Source: Leucosporidium creatinivorum (lineage: Eukaryota; Basidiomycota; Microbotryomycetes; Leucosporidiales; Leucosporidiaceae). From it: a stretch of 64,000 nucleotides of DNA. Positions 12,037 to 22,570 of this stretch are shown here, piece after piece. Position 1 is the stretch's first letter, and every line of letters begins with the position of its first letter. The notes below the pieces were generated by a model. That model did not search any database. It saw only the letters and a list, made by a program, of their open reading frames with translations, and was not told the DNA's origin. The DNA lies in contig BCKL01000007.1 in NCBI GenBank assembly GCA_001600635.1, forward strand, positions 272,303 to 336,302, in the 5' to 3' direction. A program made the position numbers and the translations under genes.

Positions 12037-13433
12037 TCAAAGAGAGTCTTCGGCGCACGGCATATGGGTGAACTCGATCCTTTGCTTCCTGCAGTACTCC
12101 TCCAGCTCGACGAGTTGCGAGACTTCCCCTTGGTCGGGGACGACAGGGATGAGGCCGATGTCCAGTTGAGTGAGAGGGAGAGGCTGGAGTATGGCGACGA
12201 GTGATTCAGCGAAATCGTCGAGGCTGATGTCGGTCCACACGCTGTCCGGTAAGAGGAGTTTCTCAAGCTTCGGCGAGTTGGCGGCGAGGACGCGAAGGCT
12301 GTCGAGCGTCAGCATGCACGTCTGTCCGAGTGTGATGTTGCGAGCTTCGACGAAACAGGAGAAGAAGGCGGAAGGGAGTTGTAAGGCCTGTTTGGGGTCG
12401 TTGAGCGAGGCATACTCTGCGATGGGGAGCTCGGCGCTGTAGCCGTAAGGAGGGCGGTACTCAAAGGTTTCCAGCTGATGCGCAACGGGCTTGAAGAGCG
12501 CCATGATATCTGAAGTAGGCACGGCTACGTTACCTGCCATCCATGGCATCTTGAGCACCTTCGTCGAGGAGAGGTCGGCCGGGTAGCATGCTAGCGTCTC
12601 GGCGGTGGGAATACTGGGGTCGATGGAGAGCGTGACGACGGTGAAGGGAAGTTGTCCACGCAGCTTGGAAGTGTCGACAGGAGCTCCCCAGCGGCTCTTG
12701 GCGAGTCGGAAGCTGTCGAGGTGACCGAGGTTCGTGGGAGGCCGAGTCCAGGAGCCGAAGATCTCGTAGGCGGCACTTAAGTCGCCACACGCCTTGAGGG
12801 AAATAGTCTTAAGACGTCCAGGGTGGACGCTCTGCAGCAAGTACGCCAGAGCGCCCCTCGGTTGACGAACGCCGGGCGTGTCGACGTTCGGGAGGATCTC
12901 AATCGCTTCCACTTGAGTACACGCCTCGAGTACCAGTCTGCTCCACTGAATCGATGGCGAATATCCTTGATTGTCCGGAGCATCGGTGCGACGAAGGGAC
13001 ACCGGCGAGCCCGCCGACCGGTCCAACGCCGAGGCGGCAGAGACCACGCCACCGCCGAGCTTGGAAAGGTCTCGCACGTGAGCGGCGAGGTGCGGCGAGT
13101 TCGAGAGCGTATCGGTGAGGGCGTAGAGCTGCTCGGGGTGCTTGTAACAGGAAAATGCGAGCTTGTCGAGGGGGTTGCGATAGAGCGAGCGTCGAGCCGA
13201 GTCGACGAAGGTGCTGTGGGTGAGGGCGAGCGAGCAGAGCGTCTTGGAAGAGTCTGTAGATGAGCAAAGAGCGTCAGCTACTCCCGTATGAGCTGTCCAG
13301 CTCTGCAGGCAGGCAGCTGAGCAGCCTGGCGGAACTCACCACGATCAAGCGACGACACGAAGCTACAGATGAAATCTTGAGCTTCCTCCGAGAGCCTCAG
13401 AGCGACAGGAGTAGGGCTAGCAGCTTTAGTCAT
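12037..13433 (-). CDS. F-box/LRR-like protein, unrecognised subfamily
   Basis: Two exons on the minus strand, 13433-13340 and 13253-12037, joined by an 86-nt intron, give 436 residues. The N-terminus (LRLSEEAQDFICSFV ... LCSLALTHSTFVDSARRSLY) has the spacing of a degenerate F-box-like helix set, as in many basidiomycete F-box/LRR proteins. The rest is a run of leucine-rich segments such as LKTISLKACG, LETFEYRPP, LEKLLLP and LTQLDIGLIP. I do not recognise a named orthologue; a substrate adaptor role is inferred from layout only. It is less similar to the two other F-box genes of this window than those are to each other. The ATG at 13433 is the only one that gives a continuous model. Confidence 0.6.
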
Positions 13434-13673
13434 CCTGTAGAGGAGCAGAGAGCGAGGACGAGGTCAAAGAGCCGTTCAAGCGAGCGTGGACGGCCTCGGA
13501 GCTTCGTACAGGGTCGCGTGAGCTAACAGTGATGGCTGAAAGTACTTCCAGTCGTCCAGCAGCGCGAGCGAGCGAGTCGGAGCAGAGCCGACGAAGCGAG
13601 GGAAAGTGTAAGAGTCGAAGCCGCGACGAGCCGCTGCCTCTCTCTCTTCTCCACAACCCCCCAGGACTCGAAG

Positions 13674-14759
13674 ATGGCGCCCGCGACTCCCAGCTGGACA
13701 AGATTGATCCGTTTCATCGCCAAGGAGGATGGCAAGGTTCGCCCCCTTCCTGTACATTAAGTAAACCCGCCGCTAACCCCCACCTTTCGACAGATCTACT
13801 TTGGCCAGCCGCTGCAGAAGGGCGACATCGGCCTGCTCTACCACACCAAGAAACCACTCAGCGCTCATGTATTGACCTGTTCGCCCCTCTCGCCCACCTC
13901 CAAGCTCACCGAGACGCTCAAGACGGTTCAAACCCTCCTCTCGCCTCTCGGTCGCGAAGATGTCGACGAGATTCGAGGGATGGCGGCGCAATACCCACCT
14001 GCAGGAAAAGCTAAGGTCATCCCGGTGGTCCCAGGACTCTTCTACAAGCCTAGGACGACCCTGACTGGACCCGAGACACCCATCGTTCTGCCCGAGGTCA
14101 CTCGCGGCGAAGGCAGCGACTACGAAGTCGAGATTTGCGCCGTCATCGGCAAGGCCGGCAAGGACATCTCGGTCGAGAAAGCCTACGAGCATGTACTGGG
14201 ATATTGCACCGTCAACGATGTGAGTCGATGAGCCTGTAGAGGTCAAGAGTGCGCAGCGGGAAGCTCGGCGCTGACCCTCTCGCTTCTCTCAGATCACTTC
14301 GCGAGGCCTCGCGGCCAAGGGAGGACAAGTCGGGTTCGGCAAGAGCTACGATAGTGAGTTGCGACTGGCTCCTTCGCTGCGTTACCCTCGAGCGAAACGC
14401 TGAACCTCTCCTCGTCGTTCGCAGCGTGGACTCCCCTCGGCCCGGCGCTCATCAGCCCCGCTGCTCTCGGGGATCCCATGAACCTCAAGATTGAGACTAC
14501 AGTGAATGGAGAGATCCGCCAGAAGGCCAGCACAGGCGACATGAACTTGAGCATCGCGGAGCTCATCCATCGTCTCTCGCAAGGAGTCACGCTCGAGACG
14601 GGCTCCCTCATCCTCACGGGCTCGCCTCTCCCTCTCGAGCGCCCCGTCGCGCCCTTCCTGAGACACGGCGACGAAGTACGCGTCTTTGTCGAGGGTTGTG
14701 GAACGCTGATCAACTCGGTCGCCGAAGAGGGAGGGCCGAGCATCAAGGCCAAGTTGTAG
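13674..14759 (+). CDS. Fumarylacetoacetate hydrolase (FAH) domain protein
   Basis: Four exons, 13674-13736, 13794-14219, 14293-14353 and 14425-14759, give 294 residues. The N-terminal 75 residues form the small domain (FIAKEDGKIYFGQP). The FAH fold follows, with the metal-binding signature: E132 and E134 in DYEVEICAVIGK and D163 in GYCTVNDITSRGL. FGKSYDTWTPLGPAL and TGSLILTGSP then match the substrate loops. Members act as acylpyruvases, oxaloacetate decarboxylases/tautomerases or homoprotocatechuate-pathway isomerases; the substrate cannot be assigned from sequence. The length is normal for the single-domain class and all metal ligands are present. It lies head to head with the F-box/LRR gene and converges on DBP8, 99 bp away. 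Confidence 0.85.
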
Positions 14760-14858
14760 ATAGAGCCCCGCTCACTAGGAATAGAACAGCAGTACCAGAT
14801 ACTTTCGCTTCGCATTGAGCGGCCTTTGAGATGCGAAACAACATGTCATTCTCGCTGC

Positions 14859-16854
14859 TCAAGCCTTTACACTCGACTTGGCCTTCCCTCCCCCTCCCGC
14901 CTTCTTCTTCTCGCCGCCGGCCTTCTTACTCTTGGCCGCTCCTCCCTTTCCTGCAGCCTGTGCTGTAGCATTGCCTCCCTTGCCGCCCGAGGCAGTGTCG
15001 TTCTTCTTGCGGTTGTTCTCCTGCTTCTTGCCGAAGCCTTCCGAGTGGAGAGCCTGCGAAGGAGTGAGCGGAAGTCAGTCGCCGACGAGAGGGAGATAAG
15101 AAGGGCATTCAACTAAACGCACCATGTTAGCCATACGCTTAGCCATCGAGACCGAGTTGAGCAGCTCGAGTACTGGCTCCTCTGGCAGCTCCAGCTCCTC
15201 CAGCTTGGTGTCTGCGAGAGGGCGATGACGATCAGTCATGAGCTCCGAAAGCGATGGAACAACGCGATCAATATCGACTCACTAATCCTCTCCTCGAGAA
15301 GCTGCACCAGATCAACATCTCCCTCCGTCACGAACGTAATCGACGTTCCCTTGCGACCAGCACGAGCTGTCCTTCCCACACGATGCACATAATCGTCGGG
15401 CACCCTCGGTACCTCCCAGTTGACCACGACCGCTACTTCGGGAATATCCAATCCTCGACTTCCGACATCAGTAGCGATGAGAAGAGGAACGGCTTGTCGG
15501 CGGAAGGTGGAGAGGGACTTGAGGCGTTCGGGTTGCGAGAGGTGCGAGTGGAGGGCGGTGCAGGGGATGGGGTTGGGGAGGTTCGAGAAGAGATGTGTGA
15601 GGAGAGCGGCGGTGCGGCAGTGAGGGACGAAGAGGATCGTTTGGGGGAGGACGGGAGCCGGGTCTTCCTCGTCCGAAGGGCGTTGAGTGCGCTTGTTGGA
15701 CTGTCGACGCTGGTCTCGAGGCTCTTCAGTCTTGGTTGGTGGGTGGAGAGGAAGGGTGTCGGTGAGGGCGCAGAGGTTGAGAAGGAGGTAGATGAGGTAG
15801 ACCTCGCGGACTTGGGAGGGGATGAAGACGTATTTCTGCGTCAGGCCGGCGGGCGTGGTGATGCTGCAGAGGCGAAGAGTTAGCGAAACTCAGATCTGAG
15901 GCGTCGAGAAGAGTACTGACGCGTCGTTGGAGACGTGCATGAACGGCCGAGGCTTGCCAGGTGTCGGCTCGCGCTTCTGAAGAGCGAGGACCGGCTCGGT
16001 GAGGGTAGCGGTGAAGAGAAGGGTCTGGCGTTCGGCGGGGAGTTGGTCGATGATGAAGGCGAGCTCGGGAGCGAAGGTAGGGGTGAGGAGACGATCGGCC
16101 TCATCCAGCACCTGCAAGTCCGAAGGTCAGCTCTTCGTAATCTCGGCGTTCATCTCAGGCCTCTACTTACCAAGAACTTGGCCCTTCCGAGACTCCACTC
16201 TCCTTGATTGCTCCTGATGAGGTCTACCAGTCGTCCTGGAGTAGCGATGATGACATGTGGCCGCTTGCGAAGCTCGATGGCCTGGTGCATCATGTCCATT
16301 CCGCCGACGATGACCGTCGAGTGCAAATTGACAGCAGCACCGAGTACACGGAACTGCTCCGAGATCTGAAAGGCGAGTTCACTGCAGGCGAGAGAGGGTC
16401 AGCTCCAAGTTGAGCGCCGAGCTCGCGAGAGAAAGGTGCGGACCGAGTGGGAGTGAGGACGACCGCGAAGAGGCCGTAAGGGTCCTTGGCGAGAGCTTGC
16501 ATGATGGGTAGAGCGAACGCAATGGTTTTTCCTGATCCCGTCTGCGCGCTTCCAATGCAGTCGGCGCCTGCCAGAGAGAGCAATCAACATCAGCTTTTGC
16601 GTTCTTTGCGAAGCGGGTGCTCGGCGGCTGCACGCTGCAGAGCAGGGAGTAGACTTACCAGAGAGAATGGGTGGGATGCAAGCAGCCTGTACTCCAGTAG
16701 GCGCACGGATCGACATGGCCTGCAGCGCCTTGCAGAGGAAGGGCTCAACACCCAGCTTGACAAACGTCGTCTGGGGCTGCTCCACTACAGGGAGAGCCGA
16801 AGTAGAGGCTACAGGGGATGTTCCGTGTGCAGATTCGGAGCTGCTGGACGACAT
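14859..16854 (-). CDS. DBP8: ATP-dependent RNA helicase DBP8/DDX49
   Basis: Seven exons on the minus strand: 16854-16659, 16567-16444, 16381-16171, 16111-15921, 15863-15283, 15211-15123 and 15053-14859, giving 528 residues. Helicase motifs occur in order: the Q-motif region [23 protein letters not shown] (I), LTPTR split by an intron (Ia), ATPGRL (Ib), VLDEADRLL (II), TATL in place of the usual SAT (III), [14 protein letters not shown] (V) and [11 protein letters not shown] (VI). The phrase [14 protein letters not shown] is typical of the DBP8/DDX49 branch, which acts in 18S rRNA and 40S maturation in the nucleolus. An insert of about 40 charged residues, rich in Pro, Arg and Glu (around residue 295), sits between the two RecA lobes, and the tail is Lys/Gly-rich. 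Intron 2 uses the less common donor GTCCGC. Confidence 0.93.
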
Positions 16855-17569
16855 GGTGGCGAAGAGGACGAGAACGGCGGAGGCAAAAGTCCAGAGCTTC
16901 GCAAGGAATCGACTTCTGGCGACGAACCCCTTTCCTCACTTGCTCGACATCCGAGTAGCAGAGCGACGGTTAGAAAGCGCCACTGAGATATCGACTCCTA
17001 CTGTAGCATTTCGACCTCAAGAGTCGGCGCAGGATTTTAGTCACCTAAGAGTTCGGCGCAGTTCGGCGAAGGCCTGTACACTAGAGAGAGCTCCGAAGAG
17101 CTCGTCCAGAGCATCTGGGGCATCAAGCAGTATGTAGCTCACCCTCTGTTCATCCCATCGACTCTGCAACGGCCGCAGAAAGCCTCAAAAAAGGCTCCCT
17201 TCCAGCGCCGAGCAGCGCCGAGCCGAACAAATCAGGCTTCGAAGCATAGGAAGACTGGAGAACTTCAGAAACGCAGAATCGCGGCAAACAAGCCTTTTCG
17301 TTGAGTGTAGCTCTCTGTACCGCAACACCTCCTCTTCCCAGACCTCGGGAAACGAAGAGTTGGCGGGCGAGCGTGACGCGTGACCGACTCTTAAGGTTGA
17401 AAGCTGCAGTATACAGAAATTTGGATCGAGAAGCTCCGGAACAGGTTTCGGTCGCTGGAGCGACCCCCGAGCAGGAGAAACCGGAAAGTTCGGCTCTCGG
17501 GCTTGCCTTTCTAATTATCGCTCGCTTTCGGACTTCAACTTCGCTTCACCTAACTCACTACACCACAAC
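16855..17569. promoter_or_regulatory. Divergent upstream region of DBP8 and RCF2
   Basis: This 715-bp stretch separates two divergent start codons, so it must hold both promoters and 5' UTRs. I see no gene and no motif I can name. Confidence 0.5.
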
Positions 17570-18645
17570 ATGGTCAAAGTGAGCTCTTCTGCTTGCTAGC
17601 GGCAAGATCCCTATTGACCTCTCGTCGACGCCGCTGCGTCACTTTCTCTTTCGCTGCAGGCTACTCGCGACATCTCGGATGAAAAGGCGTGAGTTCTTGT
17701 AGTCTGTCACCATCACTCGCTGCTCCCGCTAACTCCATCCCTCGCTGCTCCCGGCCCCCTCTATCATTCGCTCTATACAGACATCAGTCGGCCACTGTTG
17801 TTGGAGGACTTCAGGCAGGAGGCATCGGACTAGGCGCAGGACTCGTTGGATCGCTAGCAGCTCAGCGAGCAGGAGTACAGGCCTACCGCTCCCTGACCCT
17901 CCCTCTCAAGGCCTTCGCCCTCACGTACGTCTACGACTCGCGTTGCTCATGACCGTCAGAGCTGACCTTTACCTATCGCGGTGCACAGCGCGGTCACCAC
18001 TGCATCCTTCATCATCGGCGCCGACTCAGCATCCCGCAACTACGAGCTCAAGAAGTACCAGATTGGCTCGGGCACGGCGTTGGAGCGCGAGTCGCGTGAG
18101 GGCATCGCCGCCGAGCAGCAGGCTGGCATTGGAGGCCAGGCCAAGCAGAAGGTGGATTTGAGCAAGCTGTCTACCAAGGATATGCTCGTCGAGTGGGGCA
18201 AGGAGCATCGCTACGGAACCGTCTTCGGCGCGTGAGTGGTGCTTCGCAACCCTTCGAAGGGTGGAAATGTTTGATTGCAGGACGGCTGACTCGATTGATC
18301 CCTACAGATGGGCTGCTTCGATGGTCGGATCGTTCGGATACATCTCGATGACCCCGCTATCCTTCGCTCAGAAGCTGGTCGTGTGTTCGCTTGCTCGGCT
18401 TTTCCTTTCTCGGCCGTTTCGCTGACTTCACCTCGCTCTGCGCCCAACAGCAAGCTCGTATGGTCGCTCAAGGCTTAACAGTTGCCGTCCTCATCGCCTC
18501 GGCCGGTCTCTCATCCATCCCTACGGCCGCCGGAGGTCAGAACGAGGAGGAGATTAAGCGCGAAGCGAGGGAGCAGGGCATGTACAAGTGGAAGGCGGGA
18601 TCGCCTCACGACAAGCAGCACCAGGAGGACGTCAAGTCGGCATAG
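17570..18645 (+). CDS. RCF2: RCF2-like respiratory supercomplex factor (HIG1 domain)
   Basis: Six exons: 17570-17578, 17660-17688, 17781-17924, 17989-18231, 18308-18380 and 18451-18645, giving 230 residues. The N-terminal half has glycine-rich hydrophobic segments (VVGGLQAGGIGLGAGLVG). The C-terminal half carries the HIG1 domain: FGAWAASMVGSFGYISM, then AQKLVQARMVAQGLTVAVLI, with the QARMxxQ motif of the family. A STKDMLVEWGKEHRYG linker matches the equivalent part of yeast Rcf2. Known members sit in the inner mitochondrial membrane and associate with cytochrome c oxidase and III-IV supercomplexes. The first exon is only 9 coding bases (ATGGTCAAA). Length and domain order match complete orthologues. 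Confidence 0.88.
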
Positions 18646-18965
18646 ATTTGAGGGAAGGAGCCGAGGAGATAGGCAAGACCGAGAAAGAGCTGGGAGGAGG
18701 CTCAGATACCACACTACGATAGACCGTACCGCCTAAAAGAGGGCTACGAACCCCTTGTAATCTTGCTGCATTCCCTGTTCCCATCTCATACGAGCCCGAC
18801 CGACTGTGGAGAGCGAAGCAGCGGTCGCTGACTCGCCAACGCCGAAGACTTCTCCCTCGGCTCGCTCTCGACGACAGATAGCTGTACAAAAATAGCGTTA
18901 CATCACAGCTCTGCTCAGCCTACAGCTAAGCCTTTTGACCCTCAACATCCTTCCTAGCTCTCCGC
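18646..18965. other. Intergenic stretch between convergent RCF2 and U1-C genes
   Basis: It holds the two 3' ends. No gene or repeat was seen. Confidence 0.5.
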
Positions 18966-20009
18966 TCAAAGCAATCCCAACATCCGCGCCCTCTCGGGAT
19001 TCAAGCCATTGACGAGCTTGGCTCCTCCTCCCTCTGGTGTCGCTCCTCCCGCCGCAGGAGCGGGCGGTGCGCCGAATGAAGCAAGTGGCGGTGGGAGCAT
19101 CGATGGGCCGCTGGAGATGCTGCCCGGTGCGCCGCCGGGGGGTCCGAAGAAGCCGGGAGGGGGAGCCATTCCGGGCGGGGGACGGAAGCCTGTGGTGCGA
19201 CGAGTCAGTGTAGCTCGAGCAGAGGTCGTCTAGCAGTCCACTTACCTGGAGGAGGAGCCATTCCCATGGGAGGCGGGCCTCCTGGCGAGCCAAATCCTGC
19301 TCGGCGAAAGGGAAACGGTCAGTTCTCGCGCGCGTCTCGCTGGAAGAGCGAGGACTCACCAGGTGGGGGTCCGTTCTGCGCAAAGTGAGGAGGTGGCTGC
19401 ATGCCCATCGGAGGAGGCGGTCCTCCTCCAGGGAAGCCAGGCATCGGTCCTTGTCCAAAGCGGAGAGGAGGGCCGCCTGCTTGGAAGTTGGGAGGGCCTC
19501 CAAAGTTTCCGCCGGGAGGGCCTCCGAAGCCTCCTCCAGGGGGACCACCGAACTGACGCACTGTGAGACGAGAGGGAGAGGTTAGCGAGGACGAGCAGTG
19601 AGCCGGCGAAGGGGAACAAGCGCACTGGGAGGTCCTCCCATTCCTCCCGGTGGGCCGCCCATCATGCCAGGGGGACCCATCTGCATGGGACGAGCCATTC
19701 CTCCTCCTCCACCCTCGTACCGTGCGGCAATCTGGTCGATGAGATCCTGCGCCTTGTCGGATCCGAGAGCTGTTCGAGATGGAGAGCTGGTCAGCTCGAG
19801 ATTACGAGGGAGGCTAACGGGGTCGCTCACAAGCATAATACTCTCGTACGTTGGTGAGGTGATTACGTCCCGAGTTGTGAGCCTTGCGGACTGAGGAGAC
19901 GGAGCGAGGTCAGCTCAGCGTTGTCGCTGCTTTAGAAGCGCGAGAGCCCACCAGAAGCCGAGTCATGCGTGAGGTGCACATCACAGTAGTCGCAGTAGTA
20001 CTTTCCCAT
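18966..20009 (-). CDS. YHC1: U1 small nuclear ribonucleoprotein C (U1-C)
   Basis: Six exons on the minus strand: 20009-19952, 19890-19831, 19769-19626, 19560-19360, 19296-19246 and 19189-18966, giving 245 residues. The N-terminus MGKYYCDYCDVHLTH starts a matrin-type C2H2 zinc finger with C6, C9, H24 and H30 at exactly the family positions. RKAHNSGRNHLTNVREYYAS and DKAQDLIDQIAARYE follow. The remaining 180 residues are low-complexity Gly/Pro/Met-rich, as in metazoan U1-C. In the family this protein stabilises U1 snRNA pairing with 5' splice sites and is needed for early spliceosome assembly. Residue 2 is Gly where nearly all members have Pro. An in-frame stop just upstream supports this start. 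It is head to head with LSM3. Confidence 0.93.
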
Positions 20010-20419
20010 CGCGACGAGGTCCTAGTGCAGCAACGCGAGCTGAGCGGTCAGAGAGAGCGGCGGAGGAGGGAGGAGGGGAGGTGATACGAGGTGCCGCGTG
20101 AGAAGGGTGTACCTCGAGGTGTCTGTCGGGATACAAAACGATCAGCTGCTTGCTCCCATACAGCTCTTGGCCTCGTCGCTGCCGTTCGAGCGAGCAGGCG
20201 ACCAAACGAGCCTGCCTCGACGCTTACCTTGAAGCTGGCGCTAGATGGGCTGCCGAAAGGTCTAGAGGAGCGCTGGGGTGCTGCCTAGGTCCTCAACAAA
20301 GCGGTACAGGCGAGACGAACGAGACGAGCGGATGGGCGGGAGTCCAAGCCTGGCAGCCGAGCGATTGCAAGGTCTCCCTCCTCCCGCTCGCCTCGTCTGC
20401 TCGCTCGCCCTTTTCAGCC
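20010..20419. promoter_or_regulatory. Shared divergent upstream region of U1-C and LSM3
   Basis: This 410-bp region lies between the start codons of two splicing-factor genes transcribed away from each other. It must contain both promoters; no specific motif was identified. Confidence 0.6.
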
Positions 20420-20958
20420 ATGGCCGTGGAACCGTTTGATCTCATCAAAGTCTCTCTTTCGGAGCGTGTATTCGTCAAGCTGCGTGGAGATAGGGAGCTC
20501 AGGGGAATCCTGCACGTGAGTCCAAGCTACCTCTCAGCTGCTCCCTGCCATCTCTGCTCGGCTTGAAGGCTCGTTGGACCTGCAGCAGAGCAGTAGAGAA
20601 GCTCTACGTTGTCCTATAACGCCTGGCTGACCTCGCTTGCTCTGCTACAGGCCTACGACGGCCACATGAACATGGTGCTCTCCGAGGTGGAGGAGACCAT
20701 TTACGTCGTCGATGTGGACGAGCAGACCAGTGAGAGCGTAGTCAGGGTGAGCTATCTCTTGTATCTGTTCGCCTACAGCCCTAGCTGACTGTCCGATGCT
20801 CCCCTTCTGACTCGCAGACCGTCAAGCGCAACTGCGACATGCTCTTCGTCCGTGGCGATGGAGTCGTTCTCGTGAGTGCTGCAGGGACTAGTGTGGCAGG
20901 TAGTGCATTGCTGATACCACGATTAACGCTCGTACAGGTCGCCCCTCCCGCGCGGTAG
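20420..20958 (+). CDS. LSM3: LSM3, U6 snRNA-associated Sm-like protein
   Basis: Four exons, 20420-20515, 20651-20746, 20818-20871 and 20938-20958, give 88 residues, the normal length. The Sm1 motif is LRGDRELRGILHAYDGHMNM with the following VLSEVEE, and the Sm2 motif is MLFVRGDGVVLV. The start MAVEPFDLIKVSLSERVFVK is typical of Lsm3. Lsm3 is part of both the Lsm2-8 ring on U6 snRNA (splicing) and the Lsm1-7 ring (mRNA decapping). All four exons are in phase, and the last one codes for only seven codons including the stop. Confidence 0.95.
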
Positions 20959-21192
20959 ACTTTCGCCCTTCGCAGGCCACCCTCTTCGATACCCCCTCAG
21001 CCCTCGCCTCCCTATACCCCATTCCCACCTTCTCCCACCCACACTCAAGCGTAAAAAGTACAGAACGAAAGCGACGATTTCAAAAGCACCTGGAACCATC
21101 GCAGAGCTGCATCAGCCAGCGTTCAAGGATCTTTCGGCGACTGCTGGGCCAGCGAAAGGCCTCGCGCTTCGGCCCACCTGCAAGCAAGCTCC

Positions 21193-22192
21193 TCAGATCA
21201 CATCGCTACCGCTAGCGACCTCCTTCTCTGTCCTCCACCTCGAGCCGCGAAGCATGTCGACCTTGAGCTTGCCATCCTCAGCCGCTCCTCCCATGCCGAC
21301 GAGGTTCGGCGCATCTATTGGGGGAAGCTCGGGCGCCAGTGGTGGTGGTGTGGCGGTGGCGGAGGTAGGAGTGGAGGGGGCGTAGGATTGCGAAGCCGAG
21401 GGAGGGAGCGAGGGGCGAGGAGGAGGGGCGAGCAGCGAGGGGTGGTCCGAAGGGATGGTGCCGTCCATCTCCCATGAGCGGTAGAGGAGGGATGTCTGTG
21501 GAGTGATAAGGAGGAGGAAAGTGGGTGTGTGCTTATGTCAGCGAATGCCCCGTAGAGGACTTTCGAGCCAGCGACAGCGGTGATCTTCTAGAGCCCAAGC
21601 GAGCGAGCGACGAAGCTACTCACGACTAGCGACAACGGGAGAGCCTCCTTGAGCGGTCTTGCCTGTTTGAAAGCGAGGAGAATGCTCTACGAATGTCGAA
21701 CAAGTCAGCTGTAGCTCTTTCAGCCCCGCAGCAGAGCTCGAAAGAATAGCTTACCTCGCTGGCCCTCCTGAGCTCGTCGCCAGCCTTCTCCCTAATGACC
21801 ATCCCACCGTCCGGCTCCATCTCATCCACGCTCGGCTGCTTGCGCTTGTCCTGCTGCTGCCCCGTTGCTGCCGTCTGCGCTCCCGACTCGGTAGACGTTC
21901 CGCCCTGCGCTCCTCCTCCCACCTGCTCGACTTCAATCTCCTCGTCGCCACTCTTTCCCACTCTCAGCATCTGTTCCAAGCTCGCCAGCCTCGCTGCAAA
22001 GATTGGGTCCTTGATCTTGCGTGGTGGGGCATCAGCAGGACGCGGTCGAGGAGCAATCCAGGCTTGGCGTGTAGCTTCCCAGCTGGCTTCGGGATCGGGT
22101 AGAGGGGATCCATCTGGTGCTATCGGGCATGGCGCCCAGTCGTTGAAGTCGGCGAAGACGGCCGTCTGCCGTGTGGGAGCTTGCGAGCCCAT
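21193..22192 (-). CDS. DUF4050-like protein of unknown function
   Basis: Three exons on the minus strand, 22192-21755, 21686-21624 and 21495-21193, give 267 residues. The N-terminal part has FADFNDWAPCPIAPDG and a SWEATRQAWI segment. After a low-complexity Gln/Gly/Glu region comes PLKEALPLSLVTSLLYRSW followed by EMDGTIP, which resembles the conserved core of fungal DUF4050 proteins (a PLPLxLVxxLLxxxWxxDGT pattern). The C-terminal 80 residues are Pro/Ser-rich. No catalytic motif is visible. The DUF4050 assignment rests on remembered family patterns only and is moderate; the gene itself is well supported by three in-phase exons. Intron 2 is 128 nt. Confidence 0.55.
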
Positions 22193-22570
22193 TCGAGAGG
22201 GAAAGAGCTGGCGAGGAAGGGGCTAACGAGGTGCAGGGAGGTGTTGGGTGTGCTGAGAGGGATTTATGAGGTGGTGTGCGCGAGTACTGAGCGGTGGCGA
22301 GTTGACGACGAGAAACCGAGGAATACGGCGGAGGGCAAGCTTTCGAGCAGAGCTCGGAGCTGAAAGCCTTGGGAATGAAAGTCTCCCGCAGATCACGCTC
22401 GCTCGCTGTAAAGCTCTCAAGGGAAGGATAGTGTAGATGTTGAAAAGGTGCAAGAAGTACAAGGAACAAACACAAGCTCTGACCGTACCAGAGCCAACCC
22501 CTCCCTCGTCGCGATCGCCGAACCTGCACCAACGCTGTATAGAAGCCACGACCTGATACAAGCCGACACT
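22193..22570. other. Intergenic stretch between NOG1 3' end and the DUF4050-like gene
   Basis: It holds the NOG1 3' UTR and the promoter of the DUF4050-like gene. Nothing else was recognised. Confidence 0.5.
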
